A model generated the notes under the pieces. The model ran no database searches. It was not told the DNA's origin and saw only the letters and a program-made list of their open reading frames with translations. Position numbers and translations under genes: made by a program. Shown here piece after piece: positions 19,139 to 28,901 of a stretch of DNA of 64,000 nucleotides. This stretch comes from Bacteroidales bacterium. GTDB lineage: Bacteria > Bacteroidota > Bacteroidia > Bacteroidales > Lentimicrobiaceae. Position 1 is the first letter of the stretch, and each line of letters opens with the position of its first letter. The stretch spans positions 124,001 through 188,000 of the forward strand of contig JADIZB010000010.1 of the NCBI GenBank assembly GCA_016705005.1, written 5' to 3'.

Positions 19139-21613
19139 ATGAAAAAAGTAAGCTACAAATCGATTATGCTGCTACTTATCCTGATGTTCGGATTTTCGCC
19201 TGTTCTTTTAACAGGTCAGGAATCTGGTCAAGGGAAAAGCGCATCCAAATCATCGTTCGACAAGCATTTTTTCCTGCAGGCAAGCGGAGGCTTGTCTCAA
19301 TTTTACGGCGACCTGAACAAATACGATTTTCACAATCAAAGAGCCAATTTCTTTTATGGCATAGGAGCCGGATATCAGTTCAGTCCTGTTTTCGGAGTTC
19401 GGGGTGTTTTCAACAATGGTTGGGTTGTCAGTACACTGAAAGACACTGATTTCAGAATGTCGTCAAGTGTTTGGGATGGTCAGCTTAATTTAACCGCGAG
19501 CCTTACTAATCTCCTGTTCGGTTATAAGCCAGAACGTTTTCTGAACATGTATCTTTTTACCGGAGGCGTTTATACCAGTTATTCTTCCGTTCTATACAAT
19601 ACAGGTGGTACACCCGATGATTTCAACGATGATGTCGTGTTAGACCGCAATGGCCCTCAGGCTCCTGATGGATTTGGTTATGATCAGAAAGCTTACAACG
19701 CCTTTGGTTTACCAGTTGGTGTTGGTCTTAATTTCCGCCTTGCTGAAAAATGGGACCTTAATCTGGAATACAACCAGCGTTATATTTTCAAAGATGATCT
19801 TGACCTGGTTGAATCAGGTGACAACAATGATGTTTATGCTACACTGATGCTTGGTGCCACGTACAAATTCAAACCAAGCACCAACCTGAAATCAATGGAA
19901 AAAAATTACGGCCTCGTGAAATACGAAACCACACCTGATCCTTTGGTTAAAGATGGTGATACTGTATGTGTGAATGTAAAAGTTATTTTCCCTGAAAAAT
20001 ATTTTGCCAAGAAGGCAGCGATGAATTTCCAGCCTGAACTGAAATGGGCAGGAACTTCGAGGAAGCTGAAACCGGTTAACTTCCAGGGCGAAGATGTGAA
20101 TGGCGATGGTATCGTTATCAATTACAAAAACGGCGGTTCCTATACATATGTTGACTGTGTTCCGTATGAGCCGGGCATGAACGTTTCCGACCTTGTTGTT
20201 TCACCGACTTTATATGACCCGAAAGAGCCTGTTGTTTTGAATGCAACTCCTGAACAGATCGGAGCCAAATACAAGGTAATTGATCTTCCCGAGCGTAAAC
20301 TTGCCGATGGAGTTATCATTACCGGAACACGCATAGTACATGATGAAGATCTCATTGCGGCAGAACATGGATACATTAAAGAAACAATCATTACCAAAGA
20401 TGCTAAAATTTACTTCAGGGTAAATATGCATGATCTCAACTGGAACCTCCCGCTGAACAGATCCAATATGGTTCAGCAGAAACTTGACGAACTTGCCGGT
20501 TTCATCAAACAGGGATACACCATCCGCGATATTGACATCAATGCCTGGGCATCTCCCGAAGGTGAAGAAAGCTACAACCAGGGTTTGTCAGAGCGTCGTG
20601 CTCAGGCAGGCAAGAAGCAGGTTATAGATATGTTCAAAAAAATGGCCAAGGAAAAGACTCCGGTAATCAACATTCCTGATCCGGAAGCTTCCATTAAGTT
20701 CAACTCTTATGCCAACGGTGAAGACTGGAACGGATTTATGCAGGCTGTTGAAGCATCAAACATTGGTGATAAACGCATCATTATGAATGTTGTGAATTCA
20801 CAGAGTGATGTATCAAAACGCGAGCAGGAAATCCGCAATATGGCTCTTGTTTACAAGGAAATTGAAGACGATATCCTTCCTCCGCTCCGCAGGGTTGAGA
20901 TCAAGGTTAACTGCTTCGAACCAAAGAAAACTGATGCTGAAATTGCCAGCCTCGCAGTAAGTGATCCTTCGAAACTTGATGATAAGGAACTGCTTTATGC
21001 TGCCACCCTTACCAACGATCAGGACACCAAACTCCGCATTTACAAGAGTGCTGCTTCACAGTTCCCCAACAATTACAGAGGATTCAACAATGCTGCTGTA
21101 ATTGAAATGGAAAAAGGCCAGCTTGGCGAAGCCGCTTCACATCTTGCAAAAGCAGATCAGATTGAGCCCAACAACAAGGCAGTTGTCAACAATCTCGGAG
21201 CACTCAGCTCAAAGAAAGGTGACTACAAGGATGCAGCAGCTCAATATGGTAAAGCCAAGAGTTTAGGTGCTGATGTAAATTACAATATGGGCATCACCGA
21301 ACTTGCAAAGAACAACTATGACAAGGCTCTCGGTATGTTGAGTGGTAAAAAATGTAACAGCAATGTTGCACTTGCCCAGATCATGACAGGCAAATATACC
21401 GAGGCTAACAACTCGTTGAAATGTGCTCCTGAGTCAGGTCACAATTTCTACCTGCTGGCTGTTACCGCTTCGAGGAATGCAGATGTTAAAGGCGTTGTTG
21501 ACAACCTCACCAAGGCTTTTGCAAAAGATCCTTCACTCAAAGCACAGGCTGCTGAAGACAGAGAATTTATCAAACTCTTCAAGAATCCTGAGTTCATGAA
21601 CATCGTTAAATAG
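19139..21613 (+). CDS. Outer-membrane protein with beta-barrel, OmpA-like and TPR domains
   Basis: 824 residues with a signal peptide (to about residue 28, LLTGQES). Residues about 40-245 form an eight-strand-type outer-membrane barrel (FFLQASGGLSQFYGDLNKY at its start). Residues about 420-610 are an OmpA-like peptidoglycan-binding region. It contains the dDxNAWASPEGEESYN and LSERRAQAGKKQV motifs. Residues about 640-824 are TPR repeats (NYRGFNNAAVIEMEKGQ, then NNKAVVNNLGALSSKKGDY). It likely links the outer membrane to peptidoglycan and may assemble a surface or secretion complex. A strong promoter and terminator flank it, so it is a single, probably highly expressed gene. Confidence 0.9.
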   Translation: MKKVSYKSIMLLLILMFGFSPVLLTGQESGQGKSASKSSFDKHFFLQASGGLSQFYGDLNKYDFHNQRANFFYGIGAGYQFSPVFGVRGVFNNGWVVSTLKDTDFRMSSSVWDGQLNLTASLTNLLFGYKPERFLNMYLFTGGVYTSYSSVLYNTGGTPDDFNDDVVLDRNGPQAPDGFGYDQKAYNAFGLPVGVGLNFRLAEKWDLNLEYNQRYIFKDDLDLVESGDNNDVYATLMLGATYKFKPSTNLKSMEKNYGLVKYETTPDPLVKDGDTVCVNVKVIFPEKYFAKKAAMNFQPELKWAGTSRKLKPVNFQGEDVNGDGIVINYKNGGSYTYVDCVPYEPGMNVSDLVVSPTLYDPKEPVVLNATPEQIGAKYKVIDLPERKLADGVIITGTRIVHDEDLIAAEHGYIKETIITKDAKIYFRVNMHDLNWNLPLNRSNMVQQKLDELAGFIKQGYTIRDIDINAWASPEGEESYNQGLSERRAQAGKKQVIDMFKKMAKEKTPVINIPDPEASIKFNSYANGEDWNGFMQAVEASNIGDKRIIMNVVNSQSDVSKREQEIRNMALVYKEIEDDILPPLRRVEIKVNCFEPKKTDAEIASLAVSDPSKLDDKELLYAATLTNDQDTKLRIYKSAASQFPNNYRGFNNAAVIEMEKGQLGEAASHLAKADQIEPNNKAVVNNLGALSSKKGDYKDAAAQYGKAKSLGADVNYNMGITELAKNNYDKALGMLSGKKCNSNVALAQIMTGKYTEANNSLKCAPESGHNFYLLAVTASRNADVKGVVDNLTKAFAKDPSLKAQAAEDREFIKLFKNPEFMNIVK

Positions 21614-21629
21614 TTTCAGCACAATTTAG

Positions 21630-21662
21630 AAAAGACCGGCCTTCAAGCCGGTCTTTTTTTTT
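21630..21662 (+). terminator. Rho-independent terminator of the OmpA/TPR gene
   Basis: AAAGACCGGC pairs with GCCGGTCTTT around CTTCAA (21631-21653), followed by a run of T to 21662. Confidence 0.9.
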
Positions 21663-22001
21663 GTTTAAGTGTGTGCAAAATATCTGCATCCCGTGTCCGG
21701 TCATTCATCCATGATTGGATATGTTCTGCTTCAATTCCCGTGTTAAAGTCATGGCTGCGTCCATGAAGGTTGCCAGTCTCAACAGGGAACTGATAATCTA
21801 AACCCTACAAATTGCACGATACTCTTACCGCGATACCTGATATACAAACCGGATATCCGGATATCATCTGAAACCATCCGGCAGGAATCATTTAAGTATG
21901 GGCGAAAGAATTTCCATCTGACAGGTGGAGATCGGGGAAATGAAAATAAGGCAGGTTGTTTTTAATACCCATCCGGGACAGAGATAGGAAGTCAGGCAAA
22001 T
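21663..22001. other. Intergenic DNA without a gene
   Basis: No ORF with coding character. A small hairpin, TCATGG-CTGCGT-CCATGA, occurs near 21750-21770. A 14-bp perfect palindrome, GATATCCGGATATC, is at 21852-21865. Neither has an assigned function. The region lies between two convergent genes. Confidence 0.4.
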
Positions 22002-23558
22002 CTATCTGAAAGCTATTTTATTGAGGTAGAACACATTCTTATTGCTTCTGTCGCTCTGGTAATTGTTCCTGATATTCTGGTAACCGTAGACCAGAAAATA
22101 ATTATTGTACCAGGCTGTCATATTGCTGTTCGAATCATTGTTGATTTTATCCCGGGAACTCAGCGGAGCTATATCAGTAAATGATATATTGGTTGATCCG
22201 ACACCTCCGTCGGTAAGAATCTTTGAAGCAATTCTTGCTTCATCGGTATAGGAAAGTACCAGCCCTTCGGTATCTTCCCAGGCCAGTACTTTTTGCCTCA
22301 GTTCCTGAGAAATCATGTTACGAAGTTCCAGATCATTGTTCCATTTCATAACCCCGGTTGAATCAAATCCGGCAACAAATGTGGTAAGATACCTGAACCC
22401 TTCAAAAACAGAATAGGTCGACGGATAAGGCCGCCCATAGTAGTCGTACACCATGGTAGTCACTGTTCTGTATTCAGGATAGTAGGCTTCGGCGACGAAT
22501 ACAAAGCTGTTATTCCATTTGAAAACCTCGTGGGTGAGCAGGTCATGATCGATCGAGTAATCCTTCCCCCCTCTTTCGGCGCGGTTGGTCCCCTTGCGCA
22601 CACTGAGGTCTGATGGTTTTCTGAGGTAGCGGTAAAAATTAGGCAATTCCGAAAACTCATAGAAAGTGGTATGTATTTCAATATTATTTTTTACCAATAT
22701 GGAGAAAAAACCTGTTGATGCTACACCTATTGATTCACGACCGTCAATAATTCTTGTCTTGTTTGTTTTTCCGTATGATCCAATAACAAGATCGGTGGCT
22801 TCATCAACTTTATAGGCAAAAGCGGTATTTACCATATTTTTATCATCAAATTTGCTCAGCATAAGCTCACTGACCTTGTTACCATGCCGGTCAGACCTGA
22901 CCAGAAAATATGCTCTCTTCTTCGCAGAACCTATGGTTCTCAGAACCATGGAAGCAATGCCTGATTCCCTGTTAATATTCATGGATTCAATAACCATATT
23001 ACCTTCAGCCAACTGACCGGTTTTTGTCAAAACACCTGTACCGAGATCATAGTGCACAAAAACTGCCTTTTCATCTCTGGTATTCAGCCCTGCAAGTGCA
23101 TATGAATTGCAGATGCCGAAATGGGAAACTTCAGATTTTTCAGGAATAGTTGCACTGCTCAGACGTACTGTTGAATCTGCTACACTGATATCTACCACTC
23201 TGAAATTGTCAGTCTCACTGCCTTTCGGAGAAAACCAGAAACCTACCATGTGGCCATTGTCATAGAGTGCTTCTGCCAGTGTAAATCCACGGGGAAGAGC
23301 CACTGACTTTCGCCACAGTTCCATCAATCCCTTATCCAGAAAAGCTGTGATCCAGAGCATTTGTCCCTGATCATCCGCATCTGCACTCAGGTAGATGATC
23401 ATTACCCCATGGTCGGCGCAAGGAACCACCTTATAGATTTCCGTATCATCCTTCACCGGAATTTCCATCCTGACAGGCCTGTCCGATTGGGCAATAACTG
23501 AGTTGCAGAAAAAGAAAAGTATCAATAATAATCCGGAAGAGAAGAATCTTTGTTTCAT
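22002..23558 (-). CDS. Exported protein of unknown function (518 aa)
   Basis: The likely start is the ATG at 23558 (MKQRFFSSGLLLILFFFCNSVIAQ), which gives a clean signal peptide. The frame opens at a TTG at 23564, close to a -7 box. The mature protein is about 490 residues of beta-rich sequence with repeated patterns such as DHGVMIIYLSADADDQG, YDNGHMVGFWFSPKG and ATDLVIGSYGK, which suggests a beta-propeller. No enzyme motif, lipobox or T9SS domain is seen. The role is unknown; it faces the dnaK terminator. Confidence 0.8.
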   Translation of the reverse strand: MKQRFFSSGLLLILFFFCNSVIAQSDRPVRMEIPVKDDTEIYKVVPCADHGVMIIYLSADADDQGQMLWITAFLDKGLMELWRKSVALPRGFTLAEALYDNGHMVGFWFSPKGSETDNFRVVDISVADSTVRLSSATIPEKSEVSHFGICNSYALAGLNTRDEKAVFVHYDLGTGVLTKTGQLAEGNMVIESMNINRESGIASMVLRTIGSAKKRAYFLVRSDRHGNKVSELMLSKFDDKNMVNTAFAYKVDEATDLVIGSYGKTNKTRIIDGRESIGVASTGFFSILVKNNIEIHTTFYEFSELPNFYRYLRKPSDLSVRKGTNRAERGGKDYSIDHDLLTHEVFKWNNSFVFVAEAYYPEYRTVTTMVYDYYGRPYPSTYSVFEGFRYLTTFVAGFDSTGVMKWNNDLELRNMISQELRQKVLAWEDTEGLVLSYTDEARIASKILTDGGVGSTNISFTDIAPLSSRDKINNDSNSNMTAWYNNYFLVYGYQNIRNNYQSDRSNKNVFYLNKIAFR

Positions 23559-23584
23559 ATCCAAAGCAGCGAAGTGTAAAATTA

Positions 23585-23592
23585 CAAAATTA
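23585..23592 (-). promoter_or_regulatory. -7 promoter box of the 518-aa exported protein gene
   Basis: Minus-strand TAATTTTG (exact TAnnTTTG), about 26 nt before the ATG at 23558. Confidence 0.45.
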
Positions 23593-23615
23593 GTTGAGGC
23601 AGCGAGAAAAAACGA

Positions 23616-23641
23616 AAAGGCGGCCCGGATGGACCGCCTTT
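23616..23641 (-). terminator. Terminator of dnaK
   Basis: AAAGGCGG (23616-23623) pairs with CCGCCTTT (23634-23641) across a 10-nt loop. It is followed on the minus strand by TCGTTTTTT. It lies 41 bp after the dnaK stop codon. Confidence 0.85.
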
Positions 23642-23682
23642 ATGCTGCAAATTTCATGCAGAAATGATAGTCTGGAGAAGCC

Positions 23683-25602
23683 TTATTTTACTTCTTCAAA
23701 ATCCACATCGGTAACTTCCTGGTCGGGCGATTTATCCTGCTGGCCAGCTCCAGGATTATTATCCGGCGACTGACCTGCACCAGGCTGTCCATCCTGCGGC
23801 TGGGTTGCTTTGTACATTTCTTCACTGGCAGCCTGCCATGCGGTGTTCAAAGCCTGCAGTGAAACGTCAATACCAGCCAGATCACGGTTTTTATGAGCTT
23901 CCTTAAGCTCATTCAGTGCCTTTTCGATCGGTCCTTTTTTATCTGCCGGAAGTTTATCACCATATTCCTTCAGTTGTTTTTCAGTCTGGAAAACCATGGC
24001 ATCGGCACTGTTGAGCTTATCAATTTCTTCTTTTGCCTTGCGGTCAGTTTCCGCATTTGCTTCGGCTTCATCCTTCATACGCTTGATTTCAGCATCCGAA
24101 AGTCCTGAAGATGCCTCGATCCTGATTTGTTGCGATTTACCGGTACCCTTATCTTTGGCCGAAACATTCAGTATTCCGTTTGCATCAATATCAAAGGTAA
24201 CTTCAATCTGAGGGATTCCCCTGGGTGCAGGAGGAATACCATCAAGATGGAAACGGCCAATGCTCTTATTGTCGTGAGCCAGCGGGCGTTCACCCTGAAG
24301 CACATGAATTTCAACCGAAGGCTGACTGTCACTGGCAGTTGAAAAGACTTCCGATTTGCGGGTAGGTATGGTTGTATTTGATTCAATCAATTTTGTCATG
24401 ACACCACCAAGGGTTTCTATTCCCAGCGAAAGTGGCGTTACATCGAGCAATAGTACATCCTTTACTTCTCCTGTAAGAACGCCTCCCTGAATGGCTGCAC
24501 CTACTGCAACCACTTCATCAGGATTAACACCTTTTGAAGGTACCTTTCCGAAAAAGTCTTCAACCATTTTCTGAATTGCAGGGATTCGTGTTGATCCACC
24601 TACAAGAATTACTTCATTGATATCGGATACCGTAAGTCCGGCATCTTTGAGGGCCTGACGACATGGCTCGATCGTAGCGCGGATAAGGGAATCGTTCAAC
24701 TGCTCAAACTTGGAACGTGAAAGTGTGCGCACCAGGTGCTTGGGAATTCCGTCGACCGGCATAATATATGGAAGGTTGATCTCGGTAGAAGTTGAACTTG
24801 AGAGTTCGATTTTGGCCTTTTCGGCAGCTTCTTTCAAACGCTGCAAAGCCATCGGATCCTTCCTGAGGTCAATTCCCTCATCATTTTTAAACTCTTCGGC
24901 AAGCCAGTCGATGATTTTGTGATCAAAGTCATCCCCACCAAGGTGTGTATCACCATTGGTTGATTTTACTTCAAAAACACCTTCTCCAAGCTCAAGGATC
25001 GAAATATCAAAAGTACCACCTCCAAGATCAAATACAGCAACCTTCAGATCATGACTCTTCTTGTCAAGACCATAGGCAAGGGCGGCAGCGGTGGGTTCAT
25101 TGATGATACGTTTGACTGTAAGACCGGCAATTTCACCGGCTTCTTTCGTCGCCTGCCTTTGTGAATCACTGAAATAAGCCGGCACAGTAATGACTGCTTC
25201 TGTAACCGTCTGACCCAGATAATCCTCAGCAGTTTTCTTCATCTTCTGAAGTACAATGGCTGAAATTTCCTGTGGCGTATACATCCTGTCATCAATCTTA
25301 ACACGGGGAGTATTGTTATCACCTTTTACAACTTTATAAGGTACGCGGCCTGTTTCTTTTGTCACCCGGTCAAAGGTTTCACCCATAAACCGCTTTATCG
25401 AGAAAATAGTCCTTTCAGGGTTGGTGATGGCTTGCCTTTTTGCAGGATCACCCACCTTACGTTCTCCATTATCAGTAAATGCAACAATCGACGGTGTTGT
25501 ACGACGCCCTTCGCTATTGGGAATTACTACCGGTTCGTTACCTTCCATAACAGCAACGCATGAATTGGTAGTTCCTAAGTCAATTCCAATTATTTTACCC
25601 AT
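23683..25602 (-). CDS. dnaK: Chaperone protein DnaK (Hsp70)
   Basis: 639 residues, full length. The ATPase domain starts with [16 protein letters not shown] (phosphate-binding loop 1) and contains [18 protein letters not shown] and [13 protein letters not shown]. The substrate-binding domain begins after the [18 protein letters not shown] linker. The C-terminal tail is rich in P, G and Q and ends in an acidic [10 protein letters not shown], as in most bacterial DnaK. It is cytoplasmic and folds nascent or stressed proteins with DnaJ and GrpE. dnaJ and grpE are not next to it. A possible operator palindrome lies upstream (25778-25820). Confidence 0.98.
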   Translation of the reverse strand: MGKIIGIDLGTTNSCVAVMEGNEPVVIPNSEGRRTTPSIVAFTDNGERKVGDPAKRQAITNPERTIFSIKRFMGETFDRVTKETGRVPYKVVKGDNNTPRVKIDDRMYTPQEISAIVLQKMKKTAEDYLGQTVTEAVITVPAYFSDSQRQATKEAGEIAGLTVKRIINEPTAAALAYGLDKKSHDLKVAVFDLGGGTFDISILELGEGVFEVKSTNGDTHLGGDDFDHKIIDWLAEEFKNDEGIDLRKDPMALQRLKEAAEKAKIELSSSTSTEINLPYIMPVDGIPKHLVRTLSRSKFEQLNDSLIRATIEPCRQALKDAGLTVSDINEVILVGGSTRIPAIQKMVEDFFGKVPSKGVNPDEVVAVGAAIQGGVLTGEVKDVLLLDVTPLSLGIETLGGVMTKLIESNTTIPTRKSEVFSTASDSQPSVEIHVLQGERPLAHDNKSIGRFHLDGIPPAPRGIPQIEVTFDIDANGILNVSAKDKGTGKSQQIRIEASSGLSDAEIKRMKDEAEANAETDRKAKEEIDKLNSADAMVFQTEKQLKEYGDKLPADKKGPIEKALNELKEAHKNRDLAGIDVSLQALNTAWQAASEEMYKATQPQDGQPGAGQSPDNNPGAGQQDKSPDQEVTDVDFEEVK

Positions 25603-25777
25603 TTGATTCAGATTTTAAATTTCTTAATGCTTTGCCGCTTCGAGTCAATGATTATGCCAATATATAACAATGCATCATCGCCAGGATCAGGGCGAATCAG
25701 ATATCTATCTCTATCTTACTAAAATTCAGAAATTTAGACAGATGGATTTAAAAAATAATGGCATCTTCAAAGCGTGG

Positions 25778-25820
25778 TTGTGTCACCATAACGCTGACAT
25801 TTCGTCAGACTTTGACCACA
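25778..25820 (-). promoter_or_regulatory. Nested imperfect palindrome upstream of dnaK
   Basis: CTGAC (25794-25798) and GTCAG (25804-25808) flank ATTTC. They lie inside a wider inverted pair of TTGTGTCA-type and TGACCACAA-type arms. It is 170-220 bp before the dnaK ATG, and about 20 bp before the end of the lipoprotein gene. It is not a CIRCE element. Its role as an operator is inference. Confidence 0.3.
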
Positions 25821-25840
25821 AAAATTAAGGGGGGAAGGGG

Positions 25841-26875
25841 CTACTTGCCAATCTTTTTTATGAACCGGATGTTCTGTTCTACCAGATTATCCTGGGTACG
25901 CGAACCCACCGGAATGGAAATAAATTTTGTATACCGGCTTGAAAATAGCCCGATTCCGTTAACTATATTGGTGTATTCAGGTTTTTCCTGAACAATCCCG
26001 GTGGCAGGTTCATTCACTTCCATGTAGGTATTCAGCTCGTCACCGGCTACCATAAAACGGAACTCAAATCTGTCGGCCAGTCTGACATCAACATCGTTTT
26101 CGGTATAATTCAGTCCATAGCTTTCACGGACAGGAACAAGGTTTTTACATACTTCGTAAAAACTGAGGGGGCTGTATAGTATTTCGAGACTCTCACCACC
26201 TTCTATTGTGGATGATTTGGTCGAAGTGAGGTTCCAGTCGATGTACCGTGCAACTGTATCGTGTGTGGTTTCCATCACATCGGCAAACCAGAAACGGATG
26301 GCAATGTTGTATCGCCTCCCGTCCTTGGCAGAGATCCACTTGATTTTCTGGTTATTCTCGCTGATGAAATCAATCTGCTGAGCCGGACGCGGTGTTTCGA
26401 TGGTAAAATCCTTGACCAGTGGGGTTTGCGCAGATACAATTTTACCTGTAATTTTATTTCTGATAACCAAAGAATACATCAGTTCCTGTTCAGTGTAGTT
26501 TACGGGTACTTTGAAAGTCGTTTTATATACTTCCTGCTCAGGATAGTAGAAAATACCCGGCTCTTTATCGAAAACCGTGGTGGGCTCACAGGCAAATGAA
26601 CGGGTGCTGCCATTTTTTGCTTTTTCAACGATAGTCACCTCAATATTGTCACCGTAAGAGCTCGAGTCGGCAATCTGGGCATAGGTATAGGCATTCCCTT
26701 CGCCCAGAAAGGCCTTATTCACTTTAATGTAATGAACTGAATCGTTCTGGCTGATGAGTCCGTAAACTACTGTTATATCTTTCCAGGGGGCTGTAACATC
26801 AAAATCGGTTTCACATCCGGCAAGGAATGAAAGCAACATGATAAATGTCATGAATCGGAGAACAAATCGTTTCAT
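25841..26875 (-). CDS. Exported lipoprotein, DUF4249-like
   Basis: 344 residues. The signal peptide ends in a lipobox (LLSFLAGC, Cys at about residue 21), so the product is lipidated. The mature part is beta-rich, with ITVVYGLISQNDSVHYIKVNKAF near its start and EFRFMVAGDELNTYMEVNEP near the end. The layout resembles the DUF4249-type outer-membrane lipoproteins often found beside TonB receptors in Bacteroidota, but no receptor is next to this one. The family call is tentative. It has its own -7 box at 26910. Confidence 0.75.
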   Translation of the reverse strand: MKRFVLRFMTFIMLLSFLAGCETDFDVTAPWKDITVVYGLISQNDSVHYIKVNKAFLGEGNAYTYAQIADSSSYGDNIEVTIVEKAKNGSTRSFACEPTTVFDKEPGIFYYPEQEVYKTTFKVPVNYTEQELMYSLVIRNKITGKIVSAQTPLVKDFTIETPRPAQQIDFISENNQKIKWISAKDGRRYNIAIRFWFADVMETTHDTVARYIDWNLTSTKSSTIEGGESLEILYSPLSFYEVCKNLVPVRESYGLNYTENDVDVRLADRFEFRFMVAGDELNTYMEVNEPATGIVQEKPEYTNIVNGIGLFSSRYTKFISIPVGSRTQDNLVEQNIRFIKKIGK

Positions 26876-26909
26876 AGGTCAGCAGAATTGGCAGTAAATG
26901 TATATGAAA

Positions 26910-26917
26910 CAAAATTA
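26910..26917 (-). promoter_or_regulatory. -7 promoter box of the DUF4249-like gene
   Basis: Minus-strand TAATTTTG (exact TAnnTTTG), 35 nt before the ATG. Confidence 0.45.
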
Positions 26918-27016
26918 CGCTAATATATGATTCCACCATAGATTAAAGGATAATTTCTTCTTATCCCGGCACCCCTTATTCCTGATTGCAGCCAAACCAC
27001 ACAATCAATTAATATG

Positions 27017-27024
27017 TATCTTTG
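27017..27024 (+). promoter_or_regulatory. -7 promoter box of panB
   Basis: TATCTTTG, an exact TAnnTTTG match, leaving a leader of about 93 nt before the panB ATG. Confidence 0.4.
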
Positions 27025-27123
27025 TCAGGGTATTCAGGGCCGGGATGAACTTTTAGTTCTAAAATCAGGCACAACCATCCGGCACGAAAAGGCCGGCAGC
27101 AATCCGAACCACATAAGAACGTT

Positions 27124-27951
27124 ATGGAACCACACATTTCAAAGTTTGCCAATGTAAACAAGGTTACTACCCATGTTTTGCAGGAAATGAAGCTGAAAAA
27201 TGAGAAAATTGCCATGCTTACCGCATACGATTTCTCAATGGCCCGTTTGCTCGATAAGGCTGGTATTGACGTTATTCTTGTCGGGGATTCGGCTTCGAAT
27301 GTTATGGCAGGACATACTTCAACCCTGCCGATTACCCTGAATGAGATGATATATCATGCCACATCGGTTGTCAGGGGAGTCAAGAGAGCGTTGGTAATTG
27401 CCGATATGCCTTTCGGGACATATCAGGGAAATTCAAAGGAAGCCCTGAGTTCTGCCATACGGATTATGAAGGAATCGGGTGCCGATGCTGTAAAAATGGA
27501 GGGTGGCAAAGAAGTGCTGGAGTCGGTCGACAGAATTCTTTCGGCCGGAATCCCTGTGATGGGTCATCTCGGGCTTACACCACAATCTATCCATAAGTTT
27601 GGGACTTATGTTGTACGGGCAACCGAAGAAAATGAAGCGCTTAAATTGGTTGAAGATGCCCATTTGCTCGAGAAAGCCGGGTGTTTTGGCATTGTTCTTG
27701 AAAAAATTCCTGCCAGACTGGCTGCGCAGGTCAGCAGCGAAATCAGGATACCGATAATCGGTATCGGGGCCGGGCCCGGTGTTGACGGACAGGTGCTTGT
27801 GCTTCACGATATGCTTGGAATCACACAAGAGTTTTCACCACGATTCCTTCGCCGGTATCACAACCTCAGCGAAGAAATTCAGGGATCGGTTCAGGCTTAT
27901 ATCAAAGATGTAAAAACAGTTGATTTTCCGAATGAACGGGAACAGTATTAG
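27124..27951 (+). CDS. panB: 3-Methyl-2-oxobutanoate hydroxymethyltransferase
   Basis: First committed step of pantothenate synthesis: transfers a hydroxymethyl group from 5,10-methylene-THF to 2-oxoisovalerate. 275 residues, a TIM-barrel of the usual length. Family motifs are [31 protein letters not shown] (metal Asp), [17 protein letters not shown] and the catalytic-loop Glu in [10 protein letters not shown]. Metal and substrate residues all appear intact. It is a single gene; the neighbours are unrelated. Downstream, 27953-27982 carries a short TAACAGT-type repeat. Confidence 0.96.
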   Translation: MEPHISKFANVNKVTTHVLQEMKLKNEKIAMLTAYDFSMARLLDKAGIDVILVGDSASNVMAGHTSTLPITLNEMIYHATSVVRGVKRALVIADMPFGTYQGNSKEALSSAIRIMKESGADAVKMEGGKEVLESVDRILSAGIPVMGHLGLTPQSIHKFGTYVVRATEENEALKLVEDAHLLEKAGCFGIVLEKIPARLAAQVSSEIRIPIIGIGAGPGVDGQVLVLHDMLGITQEFSPRFLRRYHNLSEEIQGSVQAYIKDVKTVDFPNEREQY

Positions 27952-27952
27952 C

Positions 27953-27982
27953 AGTTTACAACTAACAGTTAACAGTTAACAG
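27953..27982. repeat. Short TAACAGT-type simple-word array
   Basis: Imperfect tandem copies of AACAGTT after the panB stop. The same word recurs at 52482-52544 and 61778-61850. Confidence 0.6.
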
Positions 27983-28142
27983 GTTGGAGGTGGGTGTGGA
28001 TGATCAATTCTGATGTTTACAGATCACCTTATGATTGCGGAAGATTTACCCGTAAAGTTAACTTAACCGGCAATAACAATGCTGAATGTGTCCCGGTCAG
28101 GCCCTGAAAAAGCAGGCTGACACTTCAGTTTAACATGATCAG

Positions 28143-28835
28143 ATGGACAAACTGCCTGAAATCCTGTTTGAAGACAACCACCTGCTGATTGCAAATAAAC
28201 AGCCGGGCGATATTGTGCAGGGTGACAAGACAGGTGATGTTCCTCTGACCGATCACCTGAAATCCTACCTGAAATCGAAATACAACAAACCCGGTGAAGT
28301 TTTTCTGGGGCTGGTTCATCGTCTTGACCGGCCGGTAAGCGGAGCAGTTATTTTTGCACGAACATCCAAAGCCCTTACCCGGCTCACCACCATGGTGAAG
28401 GACCGTGAAATAAGCAAGACTTACTGGGCCATTGTTGAACAAGCGCCTGAGCTTACGGAAGCTACGCTTATCCATTATCTGAAGAAAAACGAAGCACAGA
28501 ACAAGTCATTTGTTGTTTCGAATAACGCTGTCGGCGCTAAAAGAGCTGAATTAAACTACCGTTTGCTTATCTCCGGAAAATCCTATCATCTGCTTGAGAT
28601 TAATCTGATCACCGGAAGGCACCATCAGATCAGGTGTCAGCTTTCAGCTGCCGGATGTATAATCAAGGGCGATCTGAAATACGGAGCAAAAAGATCAAAT
28701 CCGGATGGCTCTATCTGTCTTCATGCCCGTTTTCTTGATTTTGTGCATCCTGTATCGAAAGAATCCATCAGAATAGAAGCTCCACTTCCCGAAACCAACG
28801 ATTGGAAAATATTTGGTAACCTGCTCAATCGGTGA
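28143..28835 (+). CDS. RluA-family pseudouridine synthase
   Basis: 230 residues, cytoplasmic. It carries the RluA catalytic motif VHRLDRPVSGAVIFARTSKA (catalytic Asp in HRLDRP) near residues 60-78, and the GRHHQIRCQLSA motif near the end. There is no S4 domain, so it is the short RluA/RluC-like form that isomerises uridine in tRNA or 23S rRNA. The exact target cannot be told. It is followed at 66 bp by the metalloprotease-like gene. Confidence 0.92.
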   Translation: MDKLPEILFEDNHLLIANKQPGDIVQGDKTGDVPLTDHLKSYLKSKYNKPGEVFLGLVHRLDRPVSGAVIFARTSKALTRLTTMVKDREISKTYWAIVEQAPELTEATLIHYLKKNEAQNKSFVVSNNAVGAKRAELNYRLLISGKSYHLLEINLITGRHHQIRCQLSAAGCIIKGDLKYGAKRSNPDGSICLHARFLDFVHPVSKESIRIEAPLPETNDWKIFGNLLNR

Positions 28836-28901
28836 TAAAAATTCCGGATGCAGGGACAAAACCGGATCATGATTGTTTGAAAGAAGTAAAATGAGCCATC
28901 C

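Noticed and set aside
23559..23564. TTG start of the 518-aa exported protein
   Set aside because: Only two residues longer; the ATG at 23558 starts a clean signal peptide.
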